This document shows positions 16,981 through 25,727 of a stretch of DNA of 64,000 nt, one piece after another (the stretch's first letter is position 1; every line of letters begins with the position of its first letter). Below the pieces are notes generated by a model. The model searched no databases. It was not told the origin of the DNA and saw only the letters and a list, made by a program, of their open reading frames with translations. A program made the position numbers and the translations under genes. The DNA is taken from NCBI GenBank assembly GCA_016193485.1, contig JACPRZ010000064.1, forward strand, positions 62,001 through 126,000, written 5' to 3'. This DNA comes from Bacteroidota bacterium. Lineage in GTDB: Bacteria > Bacteroidota > Bacteroidia > JACPRZ01.

Positions 16981-18390
16981 ATGAACATAAGTTTACAGGT
17001 AGCGGATAAAAAGTCCCAAGTCCCAAATCTCAAATTCCAAATTCCAAGAACCAAGAAAAGGCAGAATTCCTGGGAATTGGGGCTTGGGACTTGGAGCTTG
17101 GGACTTTGTTTCCTGGAATTTGGTTTTTGGGGATTTGGTTCTTTCTCCCAGTCCCGTTTGGTTTTTAACAATGATGGTTACATGGTAATTGAAGGAGGAG
17201 CAAGAGTTGTGATTGCAAGGAACAACCCTGATGCCATCACTCAACTTGGCACCGGTGGCAGAATTGTATCCGAAGCGGAAACCGATTACATTCAATGGAA
17301 CTTAGGTAATACGGCAGCAGGCGCTTTTACCATTCCGTTTACCAGGGTAACGCCATCTGTTGTCGAGATTCCGCTTACTTTTACAATCAACAGTGCCGGG
17401 GATGCCGGTGGGAGAGTTTACTTTTCCACCTACAGGGGGGGGTGGGATAATAACCTATATAAACCGGCAGAGATAACAAATATGCAGGGTCAGGATGGCG
17501 ATCCAAACAATTCAGAGAATGTAGTTGACCGTTTCTGGATCCTGGAACCCAATAATTACACTACAAAACCTGCTACTGAAATCAATTTTACTTATATTGA
17601 CGATGAACATACTGCTGCAAGCAATAGTATCACCGAAGGTTCCCTGTTCGCCCAACGGTGGAATTCATCAACCAATCAATGGGGCGACTGGTTCGGTACT
17701 TTCGGTACTGCAAATACGGTAAATAACACTGTTTCAAGCGGGGCTGTTACCGCTGCAAATTTTTTCCGTGTATGGACTTTGGTGGATCAGGATAACCCGC
17801 TTCCGGTTGAACTGCTCTCATTTACTGCAACCTGCCTTGGTGAAAAGGCATATTTACAATGGACGACAGTTTCCGAAAGCAATAATGATTATTTTACTAT
17901 TGAACGCCTTACTACTGACCTTTCATCAGATGAAGATGGGAACTGGATTCGTGTTGGAACGGTTAAAGGCGCAGGCAACTCTTCAACTATACGCAACTAT
18001 TTTTTCACTGACGAATCTCACCCCTCCCCATTTGGGGAGGGGCAGGGGGTGGGCTTTTACCGCCTCTCACAAACCGACTTTGACGGCACAAATTCCGCCT
18101 ATAGTCCGGTAACATCTTATCCCTGCAACGGATCAATGGTGCAGGAATCAATCCGTGCTTATTTGGATCAGGAAAAAAATATTGCCATTGAAATCATATC
18201 TGACCATCCGTTTGAAGGCACAGCATGTTTATATGATATGGCATTGAAAAAAATTGTCTATATACCGGTTCACGCTCCCGGAGGCATTAGTTACACGATT
18301 TTAGGCGGGCTGAATATCTGTCCCGGTATATATGTGTTGTCAGTAGCAGATAATTATCAAACGTACACACAGAAATTATCTATCAGGTAA
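16981..18390 (+). CDS. Secreted protein with T9SS type-A-like tail
   Basis: 469 residues. The mature part starts near SRLVFNNDGYMVIEGGARVV. It is followed by a beta-rich domain (FWILEPNNY, FRVWTLVDQDNPLPVELLSF), a fibronectin-like module (AYLQWTTVSESNNDYFTIER) and a final segment (GIYVLSVADNYQTYTQKLSI) like type A sorting domains. The first 55 residues are odd: they are translated from a palindromic repeat (17010-17138) that supplies the hydrophobic stretch LGLCFLEFGFWGFGSFSQ used as signal peptide. A second G/C-rich element (18021-18053) encodes SHPSPFGEGQGVG. The 3' end overlaps ppx by 15 bp. Confidence 0.8.
   Translation: MNISLQVADKKSQVPNLKFQIPRTKKRQNSWELGLGTWSLGLCFLEFGFWGFGSFSQSRLVFNNDGYMVIEGGARVVIARNNPDAITQLGTGGRIVSEAETDYIQWNLGNTAAGAFTIPFTRVTPSVVEIPLTFTINSAGDAGGRVYFSTYRGGWDNNLYKPAEITNMQGQDGDPNNSENVVDRFWILEPNNYTTKPATEINFTYIDDEHTAASNSITEGSLFAQRWNSSTNQWGDWFGTFGTANTVNNTVSSGAVTAANFFRVWTLVDQDNPLPVELLSFTATCLGEKAYLQWTTVSESNNDYFTIERLTTDLSSDEDGNWIRVGTVKGAGNSSTIRNYFFTDESHPSPFGEGQGVGFYRLSQTDFDGTNSAYSPVTSYPCNGSMVQESIRAYLDQEKNIAIEIISDHPFEGTACLYDMALKKIVYIPVHAPGGISYTILGGLNICPGIYVLSVADNYQTYTQKLSIR
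17010..17138. repeat. Palindromic CCAAGTCC-type repeat inside a signal peptide
   Basis: The left half is built of AAAGTCCCAAGTCCCAA and AAATTCCAAATTCC units. The right half is built of CTTGGGACTTGGAGCTTGGG and TGGAATTTGG. The two halves are imperfect inverted copies around the central AATTCCTGGGAATT. The 17-mer AAAGTCCCAAGTCCCAA recurs exactly, on the other strand, at 59127-59151. Confidence 0.7.
18021..18053. repeat. Three-arm G/C-rich element in a T9SS cargo gene
   Basis: CCCCTCCCC, ATTT, GGGGAGGGG, CA, GGGGGTGGG: an arm, its exact inverted copy, and a near-direct copy of that. It lies in frame between the fibronectin-like module and a LSQTDFDG segment and encodes a Gly/Pro-rich insert. 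Confidence 0.75.
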
Positions 18391-19320
18391 TTTGAAGGGG
18401 CTCCTATTTTCAAAAAGCATCCCTTCCCTCAGTGAATATGCCGATACCCATATTTTACTCACAGGAATATTTTTCAGTACGGTATGAATAAGTATGGCTG
18501 CGAGGTGAATGGTATCGGCACGGAAGACGGGAATGACTTTGTTATCAAGCCGTTCTTTAAGAGTGGACTGCACCAGCCATCCGTATATCTTCAGGAAGTC
18601 AATTTGTTTCAGTTTGCATGATTTATTGCTTCGCATAAAAGTTTTTTTGTGCACATGCCATTCAATGAGGTCGGCCATGGTTTCAAACGAACCGGCTGAA
18701 CCCACAAGGATTTTCACCGGGTTGTACTTTGCTGCAATAAAAAGCGGTGACAGTTCGGTCATGAAAAAATTTTCAATTTTCAAAATGTCATCCGCCAGAA
18801 GAGGATCGGAAGGCCGGAACGCCTCAAGGATGCGGATCACCCCGAGTCGGAAACTCTTTTTCCAGAAAATTTTTTCCCTGCCGGCAATAATAAATTCAGC
18901 GCTGCCGCCACCGATGTCCATGATGAGAACCGGTTCTTTTTTCAGGGGGACCGCCTCCCTGATTCCTGACCAGATAAGTTCAGCTTCGCGGTTACCGTCA
19001 ATTACAGTGATGCTGATTCCTGTCTGACGCAGCGCTTCCCCGGCAAAGTCATTTCCGTTATCTGCATCGCGCACTGCTGCAGTAGCATAAGCGATTATGC
19101 GCCCTGCTCCATATTTGTCTGCAGTTCTTTTATACTCTGCAAGGGTTTCGATGCCAAGCCGGAATGCTTCTTCCTGAATATGGTTTTTCATGATCCCCCC
19201 CCTTCCCATCCCGACAGGTACACGGGTTTTGTATATTTTATTAAAAGAACCGTTCTCCCGCAGTTCAGCGACCAGGAGGTTGAAGGTGTTGGTGCCGATG
19301 TCGATGAGTGCAATAGGCAT
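18376..19320 (-). CDS. Ppx/GppA-family phosphatase (exopolyphosphatase-like)
   Basis: 314 residues, the length of the short Ppx/GppA proteins lacking the C-terminal HD domain. ATPase-fold motifs are present: DIGTNTFNLLVAEL at the N-terminus, YATAAVRDADNG, and MDIGGGSAEFII. It would hydrolyse polyphosphate or the pppGpp 5'-phosphate; which one cannot be read. It is the last gene of a likely operon, 3 bp after the exporter permease. A run of eight G in the coding strand (19195-19202) encodes GRGG. Confidence 0.93.
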   Translation of the reverse strand: MPIALIDIGTNTFNLLVAELRENGSFNKIYKTRVPVGMGRGGIMKNHIQEEAFRLGIETLAEYKRTADKYGAGRIIAYATAAVRDADNGNDFAGEALRQTGISITVIDGNREAELIWSGIREAVPLKKEPVLIMDIGGGSAEFIIAGREKIFWKKSFRLGVIRILEAFRPSDPLLADDILKIENFFMTELSPLFIAAKYNPVKILVGSAGSFETMADLIEWHVHKKTFMRSNKSCKLKQIDFLKIYGWLVQSTLKERLDNKVIPVFRADTIHLAAILIHTVLKNIPVSKIWVSAYSLREGMLFENRSPFKLPDR

Positions 19321-19323
19321 AAT

Positions 19324-20664
19324 TCACGAATACCGTATCCATTTCCACAATTCTGCATAGGAGACCTTTTTGCCGTACATCAGTATTCCAACCCTGTACA
19401 CTTTTGCAGCGAGCCAGATAGATGCCGCAAAGCCGGCAACTAAGAGTGCAATGGAAACGGATAATTCCCAGACAGGGACGCCAAAAGGTATGCGCACCAT
19501 CATGATGACAGGTGAAGTTAGCGGGATGACGGAAAACCAGAAGGACAGGGAACTGTCGGGATTATTAATGATAAACTGCGCCATAATGATGGCGAGAATA
19601 AGCGGAATGGTAAGGGGGAAGATGAACTGCTGCGTATCGGTGTCATTATCCACTGCCGCACCTATAGCGGCAAAAAGTGCCGAATAAAGAAGATAACCAC
19701 CCAGAAAATAGAAAAGAAACATCAGCAGGACTACCGGGAAATTAATGGATTGCACCGCTTCAAATATTTTTGCGGCTTCTTCATTGCCACCGGAACCCAG
19801 CATACGTGTATCCAGCCCCAGTTGGCCGGGTGATAGCGATGAAGGCGCGGTTGTTTTGAATATTTCCTCCGGGTTGAATTTTTTGGCGAGATAAACATTC
19901 TGAAATATTCCGACAATAAAAAAAGTGATCACGACCCACAGCAAAAACTGGGTGAGCCCCACAAACGCTATTCCGATTACCTTACCCATCATGAGTTGAA
20001 ACGGCCTGACGGAGGAAACGATAATTTCAACAATGCGGTTGGTTTTTTCTTCCATCACCCCGCGCATGACCAGCGTTCCGTATAAAAAAATGAAAATGTA
20101 AATCAGGAACCCTCCCACCAGCCCGACCACAGAGCTCAATTCCGCAAAACTTTTCTCTTCGGAACCGCTTTCTTTAAGTTTCAATGTCACCAGTTTGATT
20201 TTGGTTTTTATGGAACGCAAAACCGATTCTTCTATTCCCTGTGCGATCAGTTTTTCCGATTCTATTTTCTTCTCTATGGTCTCCTTGATGTATTCCTGCG
20301 CCATGATACCCGGCTGTTTTTTGTAAAAAATCTGAACCGCAGAAATATTCTGGACAACCGTAGCCGGTATGTATAAAATTGCCGAATATTTTTCACGGTA
20401 AAAATTCTCTTTGACTTCGGCCAGTTCTTTATCGCTGTAGAAAAATTTAAGCGATTTGGTGTCGGTTATGCCGTTGATGAATAATTGCGACTCATCCACT
20501 ACGGTAATAAAGTGCACATCGCCTTCCCTTGTTGCAAACCAAACCGGCACGATTATTATTCCTGCCATGAGCAGGGGCCCAACAATCGTCATAATGATAA
20601 ATGATTTCTTCTTTACCCTTGTAAGGTATTCCCTAAGGATGATAAGATTAATTTTGCCGGACAT
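19324..20664 (-). CDS. ABC-2 type exporter permease (NatB-like)
   Basis: 446 residues. One membrane helix lies at the N-terminus (SFIIMTIVGPLLMAGIIIVP), then a large extracytoplasmic domain rich in K/E, then at least five helices in the second half. The conserved phrase GTLVMRGVMEEKTNRIVEII is typical of COG1668/NatB permeases. It pairs with the ATPase gene immediately upstream (38 bp apart). The substrate is unknown; sodium or small-molecule export is only suggested by the family. Confidence 0.88.
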   Translation of the reverse strand: MSGKINLIILREYLTRVKKKSFIIMTIVGPLLMAGIIIVPVWFATREGDVHFITVVDESQLFINGITDTKSLKFFYSDKELAEVKENFYREKYSAILYIPATVVQNISAVQIFYKKQPGIMAQEYIKETIEKKIESEKLIAQGIEESVLRSIKTKIKLVTLKLKESGSEEKSFAELSSVVGLVGGFLIYIFIFLYGTLVMRGVMEEKTNRIVEIIVSSVRPFQLMMGKVIGIAFVGLTQFLLWVVITFFIVGIFQNVYLAKKFNPEEIFKTTAPSSLSPGQLGLDTRMLGSGGNEEAAKIFEAVQSINFPVVLLMFLFYFLGGYLLYSALFAAIGAAVDNDTDTQQFIFPLTIPLILAIIMAQFIINNPDSSLSFWFSVIPLTSPVIMMVRIPFGVPVWELSVSIALLVAGFAASIWLAAKVYRVGILMYGKKVSYAELWKWIRYS

Positions 20665-20702
20665 ACTGAATGACAGATTTAAGTTAATTGTGCCATTGAC
20701 GA

Positions 20703-21614
20703 TTAACTGCAGTCCTTTACAACTTTAATGAAAATATCGCTCATTCTCGGCAGCACTTCGCTGAATGAATGAATTTTAACTGCCGGTAAAACCGAACCAA
20801 GCAGGTCGTTGGCGCTGCTGTTGTTCAATGACCTCACCCGTGCTTTTATCAGGTTATCCTCTGTGTTATGTTCCAGCAATTCAAAACCGGTCCACAGGGC
20901 GCTGGTGAAACTGACCAGATTGCCTTCAAAAATAATTTCAAAGACATCGGGCTTAAAACGGTTCCTGATTTCTTTTACCCCCCCCTCAAGAATCACTTCG
21001 GCACGGTTAATGAGGGCGATATGATCGCACAATTCTTCCACCGATTCCATATTATGCGTTGAAAGGATGATCGTTGCGCCATTTTTTTTCATGTCAAGAA
21101 TTTCATTCCTTATCAACCGTGTATTTATCGGATCGAAACCGGTAAATGGCTCGTCAAAAATCAACAGTTCCGGCTGATGTACAACCGTAATGATGAACTG
21201 CACCTTCTGCTGCATTCCTTTTGACAATTCCTCAACTTTTTTATTCCACCATTCCTCTATTTCAAATTTCTCAAACCAGAATTTGAGCCGTTTGAGAGCA
21301 TCTTTTCTTTTCAGCCCTTTTAACCGGGCAAGATAGAGCGCTTGTTCTCCGACCTTCATTTTTTTGTAAAGTCCTCTTTCTTCGGGCAGGTATCCTATCC
21401 GTTCGGTGTGTGAGACATTTAACGGTTCATTGTTCAGATGAATGGTGCCGTTATCCGGCCCGATAATGCGGTTAATGATCCGGATAAAAGTGGTCTTGCC
21501 CGCACCGTTGGGACCAAGCAATCCGAATATGGTATTTGAAGGAATCTGTACGGAGACATCTTTCAGCGCGGTATGGCCCGAAAATGATTTTGTGATATGG
21601 TTTGCAGTAATCAT
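20703..21614 (-). CDS. ABC exporter ATP-binding protein (NatA-like, DUF4162 tail)
   Basis: About 303 residues from Met 21614 (MITANHITKSF). Walker A is GPNGAGKTT, the signature is ELSKGMQQKVQ, Walker B is LLIFDEPFTGFDP, and the H-loop is STHNM. A C-terminal DUF4162-type domain follows (PDVFEIIFEGN...). An upstream in-frame extension to 21695 reads through non-coding-like sequence and is rejected. It forms an exporter with the permease downstream. A run of eight G in the coding strand at 20978-20985 encodes EGGVK. Confidence 0.93.
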   Translation of the reverse strand: MITANHITKSFSGHTALKDVSVQIPSNTIFGLLGPNGAGKTTFIRIINRIIGPDNGTIHLNNEPLNVSHTERIGYLPEERGLYKKMKVGEQALYLARLKGLKRKDALKRLKFWFEKFEIEEWWNKKVEELSKGMQQKVQFIITVVHQPELLIFDEPFTGFDPINTRLIRNEILDMKKNGATIILSTHNMESVEELCDHIALINRAEVILEGGVKEIRNRFKPDVFEIIFEGNLVSFTSALWTGFELLEHNTEDNLIKARVRSLNNSSANDLLGSVLPAVKIHSFSEVLPRMSDIFIKVVKDCS

Positions 21615-21691
21615 CTTGCAGTGGAAAGCAGGAACGATAGCGATGGCGTTACTATTTATTTTCTGGACAAAAGTACGGTTTCCATGATGAT

Positions 21692-24163
21692 TCAAAACAT
21701 CAACTGCAGTTTTCCCCTTATCCCCCAGACCGAAATATCGGGATGATCAAGGTAGGAAAGGCGCCACAGGAGATCAATGCGCAGAACTCGCAGAATATTT
21801 TCAACTCCGATGCCCGCTTCAAAATAGGGTTTGTTTACATTGGAAAGAGTTGACGGAAAAGGTATTGCCTGCGAGTGTTCTACATTAAGATTGCCAATTA
21901 CGCCTTTTGCCGATGCCACTTCACGGAGGCGCAACCTGCGAAGTATCGGAAATTTGTCAAGAAAAAATCCTTCGAAATGCTGGGTTGACGCAACGCTGAA
22001 ATATTCATCGCTTGCAAATTCGTAATAGTTCATCATGTTAAATGCATAATCGTCATAAGCGCGGGTTTCATTCCCTTTATGCAATTCAAGCAGCGGATAT
22101 GGAATCGGTTCCCGGCTGAAAATCCTGCCCGCCTCAAGAATATAATCATTATACCCGAATGAACCGATCTGGATTCTGTGCTTTAACTGCGCCACTACTT
22201 TATGATACTCGTATTCGCTGTTGAAAATATCTTTCACCCCGAGCGTATATTGCACCTGCAGAACGGGTTTGGTGGTACCCACGCTCATCCTTTCAAACTC
22301 TCCTTCAATATATCGTTCATCTTTGGCGAAACGGGTGTAGAGGGTGACTTCGGAGGTAGTTATATACCTGTCCGGAGCGCTATTTTCCGTTGGCTTCCAT
22401 ATCTGAGATACACGGTGCAAAAAGAAAAATTTATTCGAAAAACCGGGATACCATTCCCGTTCATAATGCGCCTGGTATTCTTGTATGGAAGTGAGTTTTG
22501 ATTGAGGATTCCTTCGGAAAACCGATGCAAGAATATTATCTTCAAGAAATGCATTACTGCTCTGCCCCACCTGCTCAAGGTCATTTTCGTACGCCATACC
22601 ATAACTGATGCGCGGAGTTTTTTTGGAGGGAAAATATAGGAACCCCCCCCGGTATTTAAGACGATGATCGCTAAAGCCGTATGCGAGGTGTCCGTACAGC
22701 ATGACTTTCGTGCTGAATGCATTGCTTGTTCTGCCGCCCAGACGCAGCCGCGGACCTTCAATACGGTTAAAACTAAAAAATGTATAATAGGGACCGAACT
22801 CGACTTTTCCTACCGGCTTGTAGCCCGTGATGAACATGGCGATGGTTTCAATATAGGTCTGGAAAATAGGCAGCGACCGGATTGAATCAACCATTACATA
22901 TACCGCGCTTTCGTTCTCTGTCAGCGGTTCATGGCGTACAGAATCCCAGTAATTTTCATTCTGTTTGAATGCATCTGTTTTTACGATCAGATTATCAGCG
23001 GTCTGATAGAGTTCATCCGGTTGCGGCTCATTGATGCGGTGATTTCTGTACGTGGTTGTCTTTTTGCCGTAAAAGCCCAACTGGTTCTCACCAAGGTTCA
23101 GGTCGACCATTAAGACCTCTTTTTCAAGCATCCATTTGTTCCCGATGCGCGCGTAGCGCTGGCTCGCCCTGAGATCCTGTATGAAATTCAGGTTCACGTC
23201 TTCGGCAATTTCAACATCCAGCGATACCAGCGCATACGTGGTATCATGGATCCACATCTCGCCCTTGAAAACCGGTTCATGTTTATTGCGCGGTTCAAAT
23301 TTTATCCTGAAGCAATAACTGTTTCCGATAAATGCGCTGTCCGTGAGGTAAAATTTATAGTAAACCCTTGCAAAATCAGATATGGGGCTTACGAAATTCC
23401 TGCCGAAAACCTCCACATAGTTATTGTAGATATTAACGATATTCTGGTACATCTGTCCCATGAACTGCGTTACGCTTTCATTCTGTACGCCAGAGACCTT
23501 GCTTCCGCGGATCACTTCTTTGCCGGCACGCGGATTTTTACGATAATAAAAATCCGAAACCGACTCGGCAAGGAATACCGGCAGGAAAACCTTGGCATTG
23601 GTTTCATTGGTGTCGAGATTGTCAAAAACAAAACTGAAAGGTTTCAGTATTTTTCTTTTCATGAATTTTTCGCTGATATTGTTCATGTCAATTTCCACCT
23701 TGTTATACACTTCATACTGATAGTAATCAAATTTATCTCGGTCGTTTTCCCTTTTGTGGTCAACTATTTCCTTGAAAATATCAATAGCAGGGTTGCCTTT
23801 GTACTTTACAACAACTTCCGGCAGTGCAAACTGGAGCGGTTCAAGTGCGAAGTTTACGGTTTGTGTTTTGTTTTTTACAATGTACCGGGCATGCCGTTTA
23901 TATCCTATGCAGGACGCTAAAAGCGAGTCGGACGGCTTATAGGTTTCAATGAGGTAGTTGCCTTCAAAATCGGTCGCAGTGCCGATACGGGTTCCCCTGA
24001 AAGCGACATTCACATAGGGTACCGGTTCACCCGTTTTGGCATCAGTGATTTTGCCGCGTACCTTGGTGATGGGGGTTTGGGCAAAGCCCCCCTCTATCCC
24101 CCCCAAGGGGGGAAGAAAAAAATAGAGAACAAAAAATGTAAAAGTTAAAAATCTGAGAGTCAT
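21692..24163 (-). CDS. DUF5686 / carboxypeptidase-like regulatory-domain outer-membrane protein
   Basis: 823 residues with a signal peptide. An N-terminal carboxypeptidase-like beta-sandwich (KVRGKITDAKTGEPVPYVNV) is followed by a DUF5686 region and a long C-terminal series of amphipathic, aromatic-rich strands ending in F (KLQLMF), consistent with an outer-membrane barrel. Such proteins are widespread in Bacteroidota, but their substrate is not known. The signal peptide contains the FFLPPLGGIEGGF insert encoded by a three-arm G/C-rich element. The coding strand has a run of eight G at 22643-22650. Confidence 0.85.
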   Translation of the reverse strand: MTLRFLTFTFFVLYFFLPPLGGIEGGFAQTPITKVRGKITDAKTGEPVPYVNVAFRGTRIGTATDFEGNYLIETYKPSDSLLASCIGYKRHARYIVKNKTQTVNFALEPLQFALPEVVVKYKGNPAIDIFKEIVDHKRENDRDKFDYYQYEVYNKVEIDMNNISEKFMKRKILKPFSFVFDNLDTNETNAKVFLPVFLAESVSDFYYRKNPRAGKEVIRGSKVSGVQNESVTQFMGQMYQNIVNIYNNYVEVFGRNFVSPISDFARVYYKFYLTDSAFIGNSYCFRIKFEPRNKHEPVFKGEMWIHDTTYALVSLDVEIAEDVNLNFIQDLRASQRYARIGNKWMLEKEVLMVDLNLGENQLGFYGKKTTTYRNHRINEPQPDELYQTADNLIVKTDAFKQNENYWDSVRHEPLTENESAVYVMVDSIRSLPIFQTYIETIAMFITGYKPVGKVEFGPYYTFFSFNRIEGPRLRLGGRTSNAFSTKVMLYGHLAYGFSDHRLKYRGGFLYFPSKKTPRISYGMAYENDLEQVGQSSNAFLEDNILASVFRRNPQSKLTSIQEYQAHYEREWYPGFSNKFFFLHRVSQIWKPTENSAPDRYITTSEVTLYTRFAKDERYIEGEFERMSVGTTKPVLQVQYTLGVKDIFNSEYEYHKVVAQLKHRIQIGSFGYNDYILEAGRIFSREPIPYPLLELHKGNETRAYDDYAFNMMNYYEFASDEYFSVASTQHFEGFFLDKFPILRRLRLREVASAKGVIGNLNVEHSQAIPFPSTLSNVNKPYFEAGIGVENILRVLRIDLLWRLSYLDHPDISVWGIRGKLQLMF
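24087..24112. repeat. Three-arm G/C-rich element in the DUF5686 signal peptide
   Basis: On the coding (minus) strand: C6, TT, G7, ATAGA, G6, total 26 bp. It is the same length and plan as the element at 11642-11667 and also follows a TTTTTTC-rich hydrophobic core, encoding PPLGGIEGG just ahead of the cleavage region AQ. Confidence 0.75.
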
Positions 24164-24317
24164 AAAATCTGAAAATCCGCTTAAAGGATTGCGAAGATAG
24201 AAAAATCATCGCCTGTCGGCAGGCAAGAAGGGGTTGAAATTGAAATTTTATTCCCGCTAACGGCACCTTATCTGTCATGTAGATCAAGATTCTTACTTTT
24301 ACAAAAAAATTTTCACT

Positions 24318-25559
24318 ATGATAAACAAATTTATTGTTTCAGGTTATGTTTTTTTTGCAGGTACAATACCGGTATTATCACAAAAGATTTCGGTTGATAA
24401 CCTCAGATCACATATCACCTGCCTCAGCAGCGACTCAATGGAAGGCCGGGGAACCGCAACAAAGGGCGAACAAATGGCTGCACAATACATTCAGAAAAAT
24501 TTTCATGAAATGAAATTGATGCCGAAAGGAAAAAATAATTCCTACCTGTACGATTTCACATTTAAGAAAAATCCTAATCCGCACGATACCTCTACCGTTG
24601 ATATTCCTGTCAGAAAGGGTATAAATGTTATTGGTTTTCTTGACAATAAAAGTGAATATACTGTTGTCATCGGAGGCCACTACGACCATCTCGGCAAAGG
24701 GGGGGATGGCGGGGGATCATTAGAAGCAAATTCCGAAGGCATGATTCATAATGGCGCTGACGACAACGCCTCCGGTACGGCAGGCGTCCTGGAACTGGCA
24801 AGGTATTTCACCGCCAATAACCGCACTGAAAAATTCAACTTTCTTTTCATTTGCTTCTCCGGTGAAGAACTGGGCTTGTACGGCTCCAAAAAGTTTTGCG
24901 ACAGCCCGACCGTTGACCTCAAAACCATTAATTACATGGTCAATATGGACATGATCGGACGGCTCAGCGATTCAACGCATAAAGTTGTGGTGTATGGTGT
25001 GGGGACATCCACGGATATGATCCCTCTTCTTGATAAAATTCCAAGCGATCTGAAAATCATAAAAGACAGTTCCGGCATCGGTCCATCGGATCAGACAAGT
25101 TTTTACCTGAAAGATATTCCGGTTCTCCATTTTTTTACGGGACAGCATAAGGACTACCACAAACCCAGCGATGATGCGGATAAAATAAATTATGACGGGG
25201 AAAAGAAAATTCTTGAATACATAGTTCAATTCATTGAAGAAACCGAAAAACTTCCTAAGATGAAGTTTACCCCTACCCGCAGTAAGCAGGAGGATACACC
25301 TCGATTTAAAGTCACGCTTGGCATTATGCCCGACTATACTTTTGAAGGAAAAGGCGTGAGGGTGGACGGGGTCACCAAAGGCAAGCCGGCATCAAATGCC
25401 GGTATTGAAAAAGAGGATATAATAATTCAATTAGGCGAAAAGAAAACCGAAAATATGATGGATTATATGAAAGCGCTTGCCGGATTCGCTGCAGGTGACA
25501 GCGCGGAAGCGGTTGTGATGAGAAAGGGACAGGAGGTAAAATTAAGAGTGAAATTTTAA
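24318..25559 (+). CDS. Secreted M28-family zinc aminopeptidase with PDZ domain
   Basis: 413 residues with a signal peptide ending near PVLSQ. The metal ligands of M28 peptidases are visible: His in GGHYDHLG, Asp in NGADDNASG, the Glu pair in SGEELG, Asp in VNMDMIGR, and His in FTGQHKDYHKPSD. A C-terminal PDZ-like domain (GVRVDGVTKGKPASNAGIEKEDIII) may tether substrates or the envelope. It likely trims peptides outside the cytoplasm. A glycine-rich loop after the first His (GKGGDGGGS) contains a run of seven G. It is transcribed alone, away from the minus-strand DUF5686 gene. Confidence 0.95.
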   Translation: MINKFIVSGYVFFAGTIPVLSQKISVDNLRSHITCLSSDSMEGRGTATKGEQMAAQYIQKNFHEMKLMPKGKNNSYLYDFTFKKNPNPHDTSTVDIPVRKGINVIGFLDNKSEYTVVIGGHYDHLGKGGDGGGSLEANSEGMIHNGADDNASGTAGVLELARYFTANNRTEKFNFLFICFSGEELGLYGSKKFCDSPTVDLKTINYMVNMDMIGRLSDSTHKVVVYGVGTSTDMIPLLDKIPSDLKIIKDSSGIGPSDQTSFYLKDIPVLHFFTGQHKDYHKPSDDADKINYDGEKKILEYIVQFIEETEKLPKMKFTPTRSKQEDTPRFKVTLGIMPDYTFEGKGVRVDGVTKGKPASNAGIEKEDIIIQLGEKKTENMMDYMKALAGFAAGDSAEAVVMRKGQEVKLRVKF

Positions 25560-25570
25560 TAAAATTTTCG

Positions 25571-25719
25571 GTTACTATTCACCCCAAATTACAAATTATT
25601 ATTGGTCATTGCAATTTAACTCTGTGTAACTCAGTGTACTCTGTGCTCTCTGTGTTGAAGAATTTTTAACACGGAGTCCGCTGAGATAACAGAGTTTCAC
25701 AGAGGGGGTGAATAGTAAC
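25571..25719. mobile_element. MITE-like element, 149 bp
   Basis: Perfect 15-bp terminal inverted repeats GTTACTATTCACCCC (25571-25585) and its complement (25705-25719) are flanked by an exact 8-bp direct repeat AATTTTCG (25563-25570 and 25720-25727). Inside are two 36-bp imperfect inverted arms (25621-25656 and 25668-25703) made of CTCTGTG-like units. There is no gene. The ends share GTTACT...CA with the GxxExxY element at 7431-7921. Confidence 0.8.
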
Positions 25720-25727
25720 AATTTTCG

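Noticed and set aside
23246..23920. 224-residue frame on the + strand
   Set aside because: Antisense to the DUF5686 gene, whose frame has a signal peptide and recognisable domains; the antisense frame is a by-product of codon usage.
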